DNA from: Vespula vulgaris
Taxonomy: Eukaryota > Arthropoda > Insecta > Hymenoptera > Vespidae
Length of the DNA: 64,000 nt
Assembly (NCBI RefSeq): GCF_905475345.1
Contig: NC_066594.1
Span: forward strand, 4,759,501 to 4,823,500
Reading direction: 5' to 3'
The position numbers were made by a program, and so were the translations under genes. Below, piece after piece: positions 27,553-39,687 of the stretch (its first letter is position 1; every line of letters begins with the position of its first letter). The notes below the pieces were generated by a model, which was given only the letters and a program-made list of their open reading frames with translations, did no database searches and had not been told where the DNA came from.

Positions 27553-27963
27553 TATATTTAAAATGATACTACCAACATAGTCTATAGAATGAATGAATTT
27601 ACTGAGAAATATCATGAAAATATAATTGACATTTACTATAGCCTTTTTATCAATTTTCAAAGAGAATTATAACAAAAAATTGGAAAAAATCTTTAACAAT
27701 ATCCAAACATATATTCACTTTTCGTATTTCACATTAAACTGTTATTAAAAAAAAATTTACCCGTATTCGAATACACACGATATTTGATACACGCGAGTTT
27801 GTACCATTCATTTTCGATTAACAGGTAGGACTCATAAAAAAGTTTTATCTTTTCAGCACTTATAAAGCACGAAAAGTGCGACATTTGGAAGCACGAAAAA
27901 CAGCCGTTAGTTTCAGTCTTTTGAGGCAACAAAATGTTTCTGCCGAATGATACAGAAAAGAGA

Positions 27964-27999
<36 letters not shown>

Positions 28000-28900
28000 T
28001 CGAAACAATATTAACGTACCATCTGCCACATGGTCGTTTAAAAAAAAAAAGCTTTTTGCGATCGTTCCAATTCGAAAGCTTCGCTTTTCATCGCGTCATC
28101 GAAATGCACATATGTATACATGTACACGTAGTACAAAATCACGATACTGAAACCGTAGATCACATAAATTTTTACGATCGTCGACGCGATCGCACCCAAT
28201 CAAAGCGAATGCGAATCTAATCGCGAACGTTGCGTCATTAGCATTAGATCATATAGATGGAACGAAACTATTTGCGATGATTTATCAATCTAAACTGTGA
28301 TTGGGGTCTATCGGGTCGACATTGGTTATCGCGCTACTATTGTATTTTGTGTATCCATAATTCTATCCCAAATTAAATAAACGTTTTTCCGCGTGCGATC
28401 GCCATGGCAGAACCCAAAAGCTTTCCATAGATTTACCGTACGATAATACCGGAATCGAGCGAATCGTAGCTTTCCCACCGGAGGGGAGCCACCCTTCCCC
28501 CTTTGTCCTCCTGCTCTGTTCACTGCGAAAGCAATTTTACACTTTGCCGCGAGTGAAATAACCGTGGAATAACACAGCCGAAAGGTCCGCCACGAAATCC
28601 TATTTTTTAACGAACATCCGTGGGAAGGAAATAAACGGAATTATCGGAATGCAAATGATCTCTCGGCCGAACAGTTCCGGCGTATAGCCAAATACGCATA
28701 GAAATAGAGAGAGAGAGAAAGGTCAGCCTTGGGTCAGGTCAGGATACGATGGTGGCGGTACCCGTTTCATGGTGAAACATGAAACGGTGTGCCTCTACAG
28801 AAGCCGGAAACAAGCCTCAAAATTTATGAGCTATTATTATGCATTCTGTTTTCTCTCGTCCGCGGTGGTCCATCCTTTCGTCTGCTTTCTCTCTCTCTCT

Positions 28901-28960
<60 letters not shown>

Positions 28961-31607
28961 TTCTTTCTCTCTTTCTCTCTTTCTCTTTCCTCCCTTACGT
29001 CACCTACCCCTTCGTTCCGTACGTCGTCGTCCGTACGTTCTCCAATAAACGTGCCGGACCAAGCTACTATTTTCGTGCACCGAAAATTTTCGTCACCTTC
29101 GTTAATCTTCCTCCGTGACAGAGGATCGCGCACGGTCGCGCTTATGCGCGTCCATTAATAAAGGAGAGAAGAGCTCTTGATAGGCGAAAAGCGCGAACGA
29201 CGAATCATTACGCTCTTTCGTAAGCTTCCCCTATCTTCTTTCGTCCAGCGCTCCACACTATGCTCCTTCCAAAATTATTAACGATAGTATTATCTCTCGC
29301 AATACATTCTCGTCGAGATTTTAATGAAAAACAAATTAATTTTCGTTTAATCTTTTCAAATTCTTGCTCTCTCTATATTCCTTTTTTCTTGTTTTTATTC
29401 TCACGTATTGTATTCACTGTATTTAGCATCGGAAGACAGAATTGTCCCTAAAGTCCCTAAAAGATCAGAAAAAGCTTTCCATTATTATTTATCGTACAAC
29501 GTAACATAAAAATTTAATTTATAACTCTTTGCATCGTTACACAGCATAAAAATTATTTATTTTGCAACAGAAAGACGATAGACGAATATTTTTAACAACT
29601 ACCGTCTATTCATAAAATCTATTCATAAATACGATATATCGTTTATCGTTTATGCATTTGTAGAATGAATAAAACAATTCGTTCATTTGAAATTTTGACA
29701 AATTATTTCGTAAGATCGACGACGCGAAGTAAGTATTTCAACTTGTAAAATTTCATTTCAAAGCAGGGAAGACAGTCGAACGTCATCTAGGAATTTCATT
29801 AAACCGTCGAGGACGGTTAGAGATGGTTCCAGTAGAGTACTGCTGAGTAAAACCTTACTGAGTAGAATGGTAGACAAATAGAATGAAAAGAAGACCAGAA
29901 GATTAGAAAGAGAAAGAACAATTGAAAGAATTGGAAGAACATTCGATATCCATAAAAGATCTTGCAAAATGACTGCTCCATAGGATTAATAGAATTGCAA
30001 GGTAGACATTTGAGGTGTCATTTTATGATTTACGATTTACTAAAATAATGTCTTAATTGAAAGTAAATTATACGTTCTAAATATTGATGATTGTGGTCTC
30101 ACTCTTTGACATGTATACGCATATATACATACGTATTTACATATATACGTTGAGTTGATGCAGTTCGAATCGCATCTATCAACTGCACCAACTACTTACT
30201 AGACAAAGCGAACAAGGAAATTAGAATCCAAGAGACGAAGAGAAAGAGATAGGGAGAGAGAGAGAGAAAGAGGAGAGACGTATATCTCTTGAAGCAATTC
30301 AAACGTAACCATAGCTCGTGCAAGGAAAGCTTAAATGGAACGCTCGGTTACTTCTATCTCCAGGCTTTGCCCATATAACAGATCGTTGAAATAAGAAAAC
30401 GTTTCGTGTTGGTGACCAGAGAAAGTAACAGATATATGGTCAAATAAGACGAGCATTGGTTACGGAAGATGGAAGATGATAGTTTAGAAAGTTCTAAAGT
30501 ACGAAGAACGATCGATTCAGACATCTGTGAAATAAAAATTACTCGTATTCGAACTCGAGAAATCGTCTGTCTCTAGATATTCCGTTTAAACGTATCGGCT
30601 TTATTTCTTTCGATGGTTGTATTGATCTTTTTCTTTTATTTTATTTTAAAATAACAGAGTACTCTGTGGAAAGCTCAGTGATGCTACAAAACAAGAATAC
30701 ACGGATATATACAAGAATACACGCATACTGTGTCCTTCTTTCTCTTTTTTCTTTTTTCTTTTTATTTTTCTTTACGATCCTTTCTTTATTCTTTCTCCTG
30801 CGAAATATTTAAAGTATCATCTTATTTCGACGAATAAAACAAAAATGCATACAACAAAAAGACTAAAGTCGAACGACAGAACCAAATGGATTATTTGTGG
30901 ATAGAACTTGTTAAAATTTCGTTTACAGGCGAATCGGTTTCCTCGGTCGACATGTCACCAATTTTGATTGGACTAGGCGGTACAGCCACTGGTTTGGGAC
31001 TGATTGTAACCGGTGTTCTAATGGCTCTTTGGAGAAGACACGCGGCGACACCCACAAAACCTAAACCGCTTCAACAATCCAGCATCGCGACTTTTACAAG
31101 CAAAGCCGAAGAAGAGGATGGAAATCCTGATCTCATACCAACAACGGCCTTAACACATCATTTAACGGGTAATTTTTATTCTTTTCGATACTCGTCTTAT
31201 CTAAGTAGAAAAGAAAAATTATTATCACGATTTATCCAAATAATCAAAAAATGATATAGTCAGAAAGAACAACATCAATGCTCATAAATTTTTTCGATAC
31301 AATTTTAGATAGAAAAATTCCAATATGTGGCTCTTTGCCACGACGACCTCGACAATTAGAAGGACGAGAAATGTCGCATGATGTTTTAGAAGACTCATCT
31401 TACTCTCGAACGTCGCCTAATGTAAGTAATCGGATTTTTTATCGACGTTGTATTCGAGAATTCTTTCTTTTTTATCTTGAATCTCTAAAAATAATAGCTT
31501 TATAAATCTATGGTCTACCTTGTTCTCAGACGTTCTATAGTCTTCAAAGGCCACATCGTTACCCCGAAAGTATGAGAAATACGACGATACAGGAGAGCTG
31601 CATTTAA
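18101..31607 (+). CDS. Sidestep-like immunoglobulin-superfamily transmembrane receptor, 3' part
   Basis: Family: Drosophila sidestep and its paralogues are cell-surface Ig receptors that bind Beat proteins and guide motor axons and synaptic partners. Coding exons: 18101-18231, 23269-23428, 24505-24852, 26631-26897, 30929-31168, 31309-31421, 31530-31607 (stop TAA). All phases join without stops and give the last 444 residues. Exons 1-2 form one Ig domain (cysteines in FECTVRSNP and YTCMATNLEG, the latter an Ig DxGxYxC-like strand, plus TWFHE). Exon 3 is the next Ig domain (SPICK start, LVCEVEANP, FHWTF, GCWASN). Exon 4 is FnIII-like (NCTAYNQSDSW, CVEGYDGGLPQ, LYAVNVKGSSDP). Exon 5 has the membrane helix (SPILIGLGG to LIVTGVLMALW) followed by WRRH, then a cytoplasmic tail with NPDLIP, as in the family. 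The first exon begins inside a codon, so the 5' part lies upstream. The donor of exon 4 is GTGCGT; a GTGAGT four bases on would break the frame. AATAAA lies at 31886. Which sidestep paralogue this is cannot be told. Confidence 0.88.
21097..21168 (+). repeat. Composite TA / TAGA / GA microsatellite
   Basis: About 25 nt of TA, then TAGA tetranucleotides, then AGAA/GA units: three successive motifs on the same strand, inside an intron of the sidestep-like gene. Confidence 0.95.
22096..22122 (+). repeat. CGA trinucleotide repeat
   Basis: Nine tandem CGA units followed by a degenerate TGA. It encodes poly-Asp in one frame, but the surrounding frame has no other protein-like feature and lies in an intron. 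Confidence 0.9.
23429..24504. other. Intron of the sidestep-like gene
   Basis: AT-rich intron between the two Ig-encoding exon groups. The donor is GTGAGT and the acceptor is TTTCAATTTAG. Nothing else is recognisable. Confidence 0.75.
24853..26630. other. Intron of the sidestep-like gene
   Basis: A 1.8-kb phase-1 intron between the last Ig exon and the FnIII-like exon. A CpG-rich stretch around 25240-25980 opens several frames, but none shows a domain or sensible splice partners. Confidence 0.7.
27482..27559 (+). repeat. TA microsatellite
   Basis: About 78 nt of TA with a single TG interruption, in the intron before the membrane-segment exon. Confidence 0.97.
27967..27994 (+). repeat. GA microsatellite
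   Basis: Fourteen GA units on the plus strand, opposite in sense to most long CT tracts of the left half. Confidence 0.95.
28762..28787. repeat. Strong hairpin, 10-bp perfect arms
   Basis: CCGTTTCATG (28762-28771) and CATGAAACGG (28778-28787) are exact reverse complements around the six-base loop GTGAAA. It lies in a CpG-richer intronic stretch just upstream of a CT microsatellite. Confidence 0.85.
28888..28990 (+). repeat. CT microsatellite with CTAT/CTTT tail
   Basis: Pure CT for about 50 nt, passing into TATC and TTTC variants. It lies within the sidestep-like intron. Confidence 0.95.
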
Positions 31608-34293
31608 GAAGAAAATCTCAAAAGAATCAGACATTAAATAACAATGTGGTTTGGAGATCCTGCCAAAAGACGAGCAGCGAATCTCTCGTACGAAGCTCGA
31701 TCATCGAATCACATCCAGCAGGGTAAACGGTTTTTCTGTCTTATAAGTGGATTCCGAAGAAAAAGAAGCGACGAAAAATGGGGACATGTGGAAAATGCCA
31801 AATCATGCTTACGCCATGTTGTACACGTTCGACCATACGAAAACATTTATAACCATTCACTATGCATTTGTAAATATTGTATATAAATAAAAACACATCA
31901 ATTTCGTGTTACCTCCGAGAAGTCTACATCCGATAAACCTAATTTATTGTTGCCTGAAACAAAATTTTATTCTTTAAAATTGTATACTCATATATGTATA
32001 TATATATACATAAAAGAAAATATATACATATGTATATATATATATATATGTGAATATTAAAATATTTATAAAATACGATCAAAAATAATGCTACTCGCAT
32101 ACAAATATTTGTTCAAGATCGAACGTACAAGATTTTAGCGAATATTTCAAGAGTAGATCGTTATTCGAGAAACCACTATCGTACAACAAAAGATATAATT
32201 TAAGTAACCAAACGTTTCATACTTGTAGAAAGATTCCACAATCGTCACCGCTAAAATGTGGGACGAGAAAAGTACGAGATTTATCTTGGCCTCCTTTCGT
32301 AACGATCTTTGTTTTAGGGCGCGTAAATCTTCGCATTGTTAGATACATTTCGTGAGACATCGTAGCGAGCCCTTCACTTCCTCTTTCACAACTCCTCGGC
32401 CTCGTTTCACGCGTATTCGTCCTTATTTTTTCTCTATTTCTTTCCTATTCCTTCCGCATTCCTAGTAAACAGTTTATCAAGAAAGCAAATTATTCCTAAA
32501 CACATAAAATACTTTGATCAAAACATAATATGACATTCGAGCTTTTGACCAACTTTTTCTTGCCACATTTTCAAATGTTAGAAAACATACTTATATATTT
32601 CTAATCGTTATTTCAAACTTTTCGAGATTATTAGTAAACTTTTATAAAAAAAAAAAAACTGTTATGGCGATAAATCGGCTTTCATTCTAAGATAAAAATA
32701 ATAAAGAGAATTTGAAACAATTCGCAGATAAAAAAGAATATTGATTTTTTACCAACGCGAAACGTCTAAATAAAAACAAATAGGTATCTACCTAATTTCA
32801 AAATGGTATGTAAAATATATACGTAGTTACATTTATTAGATAGACTCATACGACATAGATGTATGGATACTTAGAAGTACCGTGCACGATATCGAGCGAT
32901 AAAAGAGAGAAGAGCAGAGAGAAGTAGAGGCTGGTAAATGGCTGAGAAAAAGGATCTTATTCGTGGAGTTTTACCTAAGAGCTACGTGCAGACGTACCGA
33001 GAATCCCCTTAACGTCTTCGCAGGTTGAAACTTTTATGATTTCACGTTCGAGCACGTCCGTTTACGATCCACGAGTAGAAACGAACGAGCATGGAATTTC
33101 TATGTCGAACTGCAACACTGTGGCTGCTTTGCAGGGTGCATACTCTTATCCAAACCGCACAAGATCCTTCCCTATTTTCGAGAAATCAACCAGCCGATTT
33201 AACCGCTAACCAAAAATCTCAACTGTTTCTATAGACCTTCCAGTATACCTACTTAAAAATACCGAATAAAGCAGTGAACATTTGAGAAATATTACTCTTC
33301 TCAAATCCTCGAATGACCACTTTGGAATTAAACTTTGCTTTTTCTTTTAATATCTCACTTCACACGAATTAATACGCTTTTACTTTTTATATCTCATCTC
33401 CTCGGCTTTTTCCTTTGAAAAAATTAAAAACTAAACAAAAATATAATGTGCGTTTCCTATTACTCTAATCTCATTATCGATACAATATAATAATATTAAA
33501 GTACTACATGCAATTTATTCTATATAAACGTTTATTTAAAATTATTCTCCTTTCTGATATAGCCTCAAATCAAAGATGCATGAAATTTTTACATAAAGAT
33601 AAAAAATTTCGACGATTCTTTTCGAAAGCCAAAAATTTTATTCAAACTAATAGTACTCTATATTGATAATAAAAAACATATACGACTAGACTAAATTCTA
33701 ACCGTCATATTTTATATATGTCAATAATTATCGACAATTTAGAATTATAAGGACAAAAAAATCGTACAATAATTATCATATTATAAGAAAATAAACAAAA
33801 AATGAGATAGCTCTAGCACAGTAAAAAAATTAACAGTAATAGTAGAGCGCTGTTCTATCGATCAAGTAAAAATTGTCGGAAATCGTAGACCACTGCTTAC
33901 CAACAAATGGGTAATAGTATGTCGCTGCTTTTACCAACAAAATAAATATTCTGATAATATTAAATTCCTGCTTTATTGCCATGACAATAATTAAAGATTC
34001 CTATTTTGCTGAACAAGTAGAATTTCAAAAATGATAGATACCACTTTTATTGACTGACTGGTAATAGTACATACCTGTTTCATCGACAAAGAAATTGCTA
34101 TTGTATTGATAGTCGATGTGAGCAACTCGATTGGTCGGAACATTACTGTTACGCCAATGAAAATTGTGTACTACCAACATAACTAATCAATACACAGCCT
34201 TTTATGTTGTTATATTGTCAACATGAAAGATTCACAAGAATATCATAACCTTTAAATTAATGCGTGGTGTTTATTAAACTGAAAATATAAATA
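31608..34293. other. 3' UTR of the sidestep-like gene and intergenic spacer
   Basis: AATAAA at 31886-31891 is the first good polyadenylation signal after the stop codon. TA-rich runs follow around 31990-32050. The rest is AT-rich and holds no supported gene up to the NRDE2 start. The sequence changes visibly from CpG-containing to CpG-poor across this spacer. Confidence 0.65.
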
Positions 34294-37200
34294 ATGTCAT
34301 TGTTTCCTGCTTATTCAAATGAAAACGTAACTGAATCATCAAATAGCAATGTTTCACAACAATTGCGGGAAGGTAAACTTTCTTAAACCATTATTGACAT
34401 TTTTTCCTGTGAAATCAAAATTTTGATTTATTTATTTATCATATTTATAATTGCAGATAATACATCAGCAAACTGGTTATCAAATTCAAGTTTTCAAACA
34501 TATATACAATCACAAACACTTGTAGTAGATACTTCTTCAGACAATTCATCAGATAATGATATATCTACTTCCACGGATGTTCCTACTTCTTCTCACGAAA
34601 ATAAACATTCGTATTATAATTCCATTAAATTGGTTAAGTTACACACAAATGATGAAAGAAAAAGGACATCTAAACATACAAAAAAACGTAAGAAAGAACG
34701 AAAATCTAGTAGTAAAAAGAAAGACAAATATGAATATGAACGAGATGTAGCAAATGTATATTTTGAAGACAAACATCGAGATAGGGGAAACAATACAGTG
34801 AATACGTTATGTTCTAGAGCTAGACCATATTATAATGTTGGACAAAAATATCTTGGTTTTGTCTCATATAAACGAATTAAAAAAAATATTTATCAAAGAT
34901 ATCATGCATATAACATAGATCTAGCAGAAAAAACAAAAAAGAAAGATATAATTATTAAAAGGGAAATCACAACAATAAATAAAAATGAACAAATTCCATC
35001 TTGGTGTACAAATTTAGAAGAAGAACAAACATTAAAAACACGAGAATATAATGAAAAATTAATGGAAAATCCTAAAAACATAAAGCTATGGTTAGAGTAC
35101 ATTGAGTTTCAGGTAATTTATTTATTAAAAAAATAATATTATTAAAAATTAGTTATAATAAAATTTATTTATATCTTACAAATAGGACACTCTGGCTAAA
35201 TTTCAAAAACATCAGTTAGCTAAGAATATTCAACGTTCTACAGTTTTAAGAAAGTTATCAATAGTTGAAAAAGCTTTAGAAAAAAATTCAGATTGTATAG
35301 AATTATTAAAGTTAAAATTGCGTTTTATGGGAGAAATATCACCTGCTGATGAATTTTCTAAAGAAATAGAAACATTAGTTAACAAGGACACAGGAAATGT
35401 TATTTTATGGCAAGCTTTAATAATGGCTACACAAAGTTCAGTAGCAATGTGCACTGTTCCTAAGGTTTTGGATTTATATACAAAATGTTTTTGTATATTA
35501 AGACAACGATCTCGGACAAATCCACGTATTTATGATGAACGATTATTAGGTAGTATTTTTAATTATTTTTGCTAATATTTTAATTTTTATATACTATTTT
35601 TTCTAAACTACTTTCATTATTGTAATACTAGAAATGCTATACCAGTGCTTGATTTTCTTAAGGCATACTGGTTTGTGGGAACAAATGTGGGAAACAATAC
35701 GTTTAAATCTTATATTAAATCTCAATCTAAATAGAGATAGCTTGGTTTTTAAAAAAATTATAGATGAAAAAAAACTAAGTAAGTCGATTTATTATTATAT
35801 CAAATTTATAATTATAACATTAATTTATTCAAAGATAATGTGATTTTATATATATTTTCAGTTGGAATGGAAGAAGTGGTATTAATGTCAAGATTACCAT
35901 TAAATCAACTATGGTTGAGAACAGAATCATTAAGAGAAAATTGTCATTGGATCAGTGTTAGTAAAGAAGAATTAGAATTAGTTGGAGATTCTCGTAGATT
36001 TGTTATACCAGAAGATGTTGCTGATTTTGTACATCCAATAATTAGTCGTGATTCGAATTTTCGTATGGCAATTTATAGTCTTTTAGTTTTAAAAATACCA
36101 CTATTGCCAACAAGAAATTGCATCTTGAAGGTAAAATAAATCACAATTTTAGATTGAAGTATAATTTCTAATATCTTCATATGAATTTTTATATATATAG
36201 AATTTAGGTCTAAAAGAATTTGCATGGGGCGTAGATTCTTCAGAAGTATTATTTCCATTTGCATATCCGATAGTAGGTGAAATGGCTGGTCATAAAAAAA
36301 GGAAAGCATTAATACATGGAATACTTGAAGGACATTTAACTTCTGGACCTCAGTATCTTAAATTTCATCCTGCTCAAGAACCATACTTAGATTTTATACG
36401 TGAAACATTTCATACAATAGCTGATAGTTTACCAAACCTTGAACGCAATAATATATATGTATGGTGGTTGAGATTTGAAAGATTACTTGTTTTTCTTAGC
36501 AAAGATGAATCTTTGAAATATGATAATAAGTAAGTTAATAAAAATGAAGTAATCTCTACTATAATAATAATGAAATATATCTTACATTTCGTACTATGAA
36601 TATATAAATATTTTTTTGCAGAGGGAAAAAATTGAAATCCGTGTTGAAAGAATTTTTAAAAAAAGATGTAAACAGAAATAACTTACATTTTTATAAAGAA
36701 TATGCTTTAATAGAACGAGAAATGGGTAGATTTGAAAGCTGTATTAATATTTTAGAAACTGCTATTCTATCGAATTGTACTTGTCCATCTATGATATCAG
36801 ATCATGAAGAAAAGACTGCTTTATTTAATTTGTATAGGACACTTTTTGAAACTTTGTTAAATACTGAAACATATAAAGAAACACACAAAGAAAAGATATT
36901 AAATGTCATTAAGCATATGGTACCAGAATCAACTGATACTCAATTATTACTTGTTGAGGAATATTTAAAAGATTGTGTCAACAATTTTTTGAAAACAAAA
37001 CCTATGAGTAAAGATATAGATACATTTTTCTTACCAAATTTGGATTGTGACATCATTGTATGTTACACATTATTTTTGTATGTAAAAAATAGTAATATTG
37101 AAGAAGTTATCAATATATATAAATGTTGTATAGAACATTGCAGAGAATTACCCCACTTACAGGTATGAATTTAATTTTTTTCTGTTGTTCCTAATTCTTT

Positions 37201-37982
37201 CGTTGTTATCATAATGCTTTTTATCTATTGCAGGAAATGTTATATGAAAGTGAACTTGTAATTTTACAATTACATTATGAAAACTTTCCAGATCTGGATA
37301 ATAATTTGAATAAAACATTATATGATATGTTAGAATTATATCCAGATAATTTTTATGCACTATCTATTTATGCCCATAAACAGGTAAATTTGAAAATTTG
37401 CAAATCAATATAAAGTATAATGTTCTAGTATTTATATTTTAAGCAATAAATATTCTTGTAGAGTGAATTACCAAGTTGGAAAATTAACAATACAAAATCC
37501 GAGTTTTCAGTTTGGAAAGCATTATCCTTGTGTTTAGCTGGACGAAAACGAACTCATTTTTTAATGCAACTTGGTCATGATGCAGCTTATGCATCACTTA
37601 ATAAATTATTGTCACTTCATAGAATATTTGCAAGGTATAGTTTCTTTTAAAAAGTTTCTTAAAAAATTATATAATCTTATTTATACCTTAATTTATTGTT
37701 ATTATACTTTTATGTTTTTTAAGAACACCAGAAATAAGGTCTTGTCCACTTTTATGGAGAATATATATGCTTCTTCTTCAAGAATATAATTTATGTGAAA
37801 AAAAGGGAGAAGAAGTTTACCATGAAAGTGTTGCATTATGTCCTTGGGCAAGAAATATTTATATTGATGCAGCTGAAGTTGCACCACAACTTTTAACACA
37901 AATTCAAGATGTGATACGTGAAAAAGAATTACGAATGCATGTTACACCAGAGGAATTAAATATTTTGCGTGGTCACTTATAG
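34294..37982 (+). CDS. NRDE2 homologue (nuclear RNAi-defective-2, necessary for RNA interference domain protein)
   Basis: Known role: NRDE2 is a nuclear HAT/TPR-like repeat protein that binds the exosome helicase MTR4/MTREX, limits its activity and supports splicing; in C. elegans it acts in nuclear RNAi. Ten coding exons: 34294-34372, 34457-35112, 35186-35549, 35632-35778, 35862-36130, 36201-36529, 36622-37162, 37234-37383, 37462-37634, 37724-37982 (TAG). All phases agree and give 988 residues, a little shorter than the human protein as I recall it. Exon 2 carries an acidic/serine-rich stretch, then a lysine-rich nuclear-localisation-like segment (KHTKKRKKERK), then ENPKNIKLWLEYIEFQD, the start of the helical-repeat NRDE2 domain. 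Later exons contain HAT-like helices with W-x-x-Y and W-x-x-F pairs, for example NNIYVWWLRFERL. A candidate AATAAA lies at 38090. BLOS3 follows 0.6 kb downstream on the same strand. Confidence 0.88.
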
Positions 37983-38574
37983 AAAATGGTTATTTATCTA
38001 CAAGTTGTTCCTAAATATAAATGTTTCTTTTATAAATATTTATGTATTTAATGTAAATAATATAAATAATGGTTTCATAAAAAAATGTAAATAAATACTA
38101 ATATCGCAAAAATATTACTTAGCAAGAATACATCTTTTTTATTAAACGTCATAAAATTTGGTTAACTTCTTCTAAGAGTAAACATGCGCTTTCGTAGTAC
38201 TTCAAGATTTCAATCTTTTAAGCTAAAATAATAGTTTTCCTTCAAATTAAAAAAGAATATAAAGTAATATTAGTTATATATAACATATTAGTAAGTACTC
38301 AGAAGTTCTCAAAAGTCTAAAGAATAAACATAGCATTATAACCTACTATCGAAATATATTCTGCTAATTTTAAAATTTAAAATATACATCAACCATAACC
38401 TAAAAGATCACTACCCTATATTTTGAATAAATAATTATTTTTTGTCATGACATTATTGAAGTTTTTTATTGTATTATATTTTTCGTTATAATCTCTTTAA
38501 AATTACTAAACTTAAACCCAATTACAATTCCATTATAAAAAAGAAGAAAATATATTTCTAGATTTTATAGAAAA

Positions 38575-39687
38575 ATGGACTTAAAAGCTGTAGTTATCTC
38601 AGGAGAGGCACCAGAATCAGATGATGATACTGCTAGTATTACTACGGTATATTGATTCTTATATTTAAGTGATTAAAAAAATAATATGTTATATACCTAT
38701 ATATTTTATTTAAAAATTTCAGGGCATAGGATTTCCCTCTGTACGTACACCAAATTATTGTGGCACAATTATTACTGGCGAAGCTCCTGAATCTGATGAA
38801 GGTAATTCAGATAATAATTTTTATACATAGTAAATTTGAGTAATATATACTATATTTATAGATGGTACAAGTTTAAGCAGTATCAGTGGAGCAGTTGATG
38901 CTATGACTTGCCCACCTTATGCAGAAGTAAAAACATTAAAATCTAAAAAAAGCAGTGTTAAATATAATAGCTTGCTTCATAAAAAACTACGTAAGTAATA
39001 CAAAGATTTTTTATTTGACAAGGATGAATAATTAATTATGTTTCCAGAATTACATTAGTTATGCTACAGGTTTTGGTTACAGAAAGAATGTAAAACAGAT
39101 ACTTTTAATAACATCATATTTCATTAATATTATAGTAGTACAATATGCATCCCTATAGCTAAAACACAGTATTGTATATAATATTCTTGATGCAGAAACA
39201 TTTTTATTGATAATGTAATTTTTTTGCTGAAGTAAGAATTTAATGGATTATGATCCATTTCTTATAGCACCTAAAATTTGTTTTACTCACAAGCAGAATA
39301 TTATCCTGTTAGTATATACTTTAAATGTATATATAGTATAAATGATACATTGTATATTTATAAAGAGAAAAAATTATTTTTTATGAAATATTATCTATTT
39401 TAAATAATAACAATAATAATGTAATGCAAATAAAAAATGTTGCCTTCATGTTTTATATAGGTGAATGTAATGAAACATTGGATAAAGACATAATTCAGAT
39501 CACAGAAGGAACAGTTGTTAATGATGTTCAAGAATTATCAGCTGTCAACAGACAGTTATTGAGAAGTGAACTTGTCTTACAAGAGGCGGTTTGTCAATTG
39601 CGTAATGCATCTAATAAATCTAAAAGTGCATCTAATGCTCTGTATGAACTTATAAATACGCGTTTTTTACATTCTATTAAAACATAA
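38575..39687 (+). CDS. BLOC-1 subunit 3 (BLOS3) homologue
   Basis: BLOS3 is a small coiled-coil subunit of the BLOC-1 complex, which sorts cargo from endosomes to lysosome-related organelles such as eye pigment granules. Four coding exons: 38575-38646, 38723-38801, 38862-38990, 39461-39687 (TAA). They give 168 residues in consistent phase. The diagnostic feature is a doubled acidic N-terminal motif, ISGEAPESDDD then ITGEAPESDED, matching the paired GEA-TDSE motifs I recall in human BLOC1S3. The C-terminal 80 residues (LLHKKLRECNETLDKDI onwards) form the amphipathic helix expected for the family. A long gap (38991-39460) separates the third and fourth exons. AATAAA lies at 39719. I recognise it from the motif order; overall identity to vertebrate BLOS3 is probably low. 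Confidence 0.75.

Larger units (their letters stand above)
26898..30928. other. Intron of the sidestep-like gene
   Basis: A 4-kb phase-1 intron between the FnIII-like exon and the membrane-segment exon. It holds TA (27482), GA (27967) and CT (28888) microsatellites, a strong hairpin at 28762-28787 and a weaker one at 30154-30192. No coding exon is recognised. Confidence 0.7.

Noticed and set aside
31644..31886. 80-residue frame after the sidestep-like stop codon
   Set aside because: It falls between the stop codon and the polyadenylation signal, so it is most likely 3' UTR.
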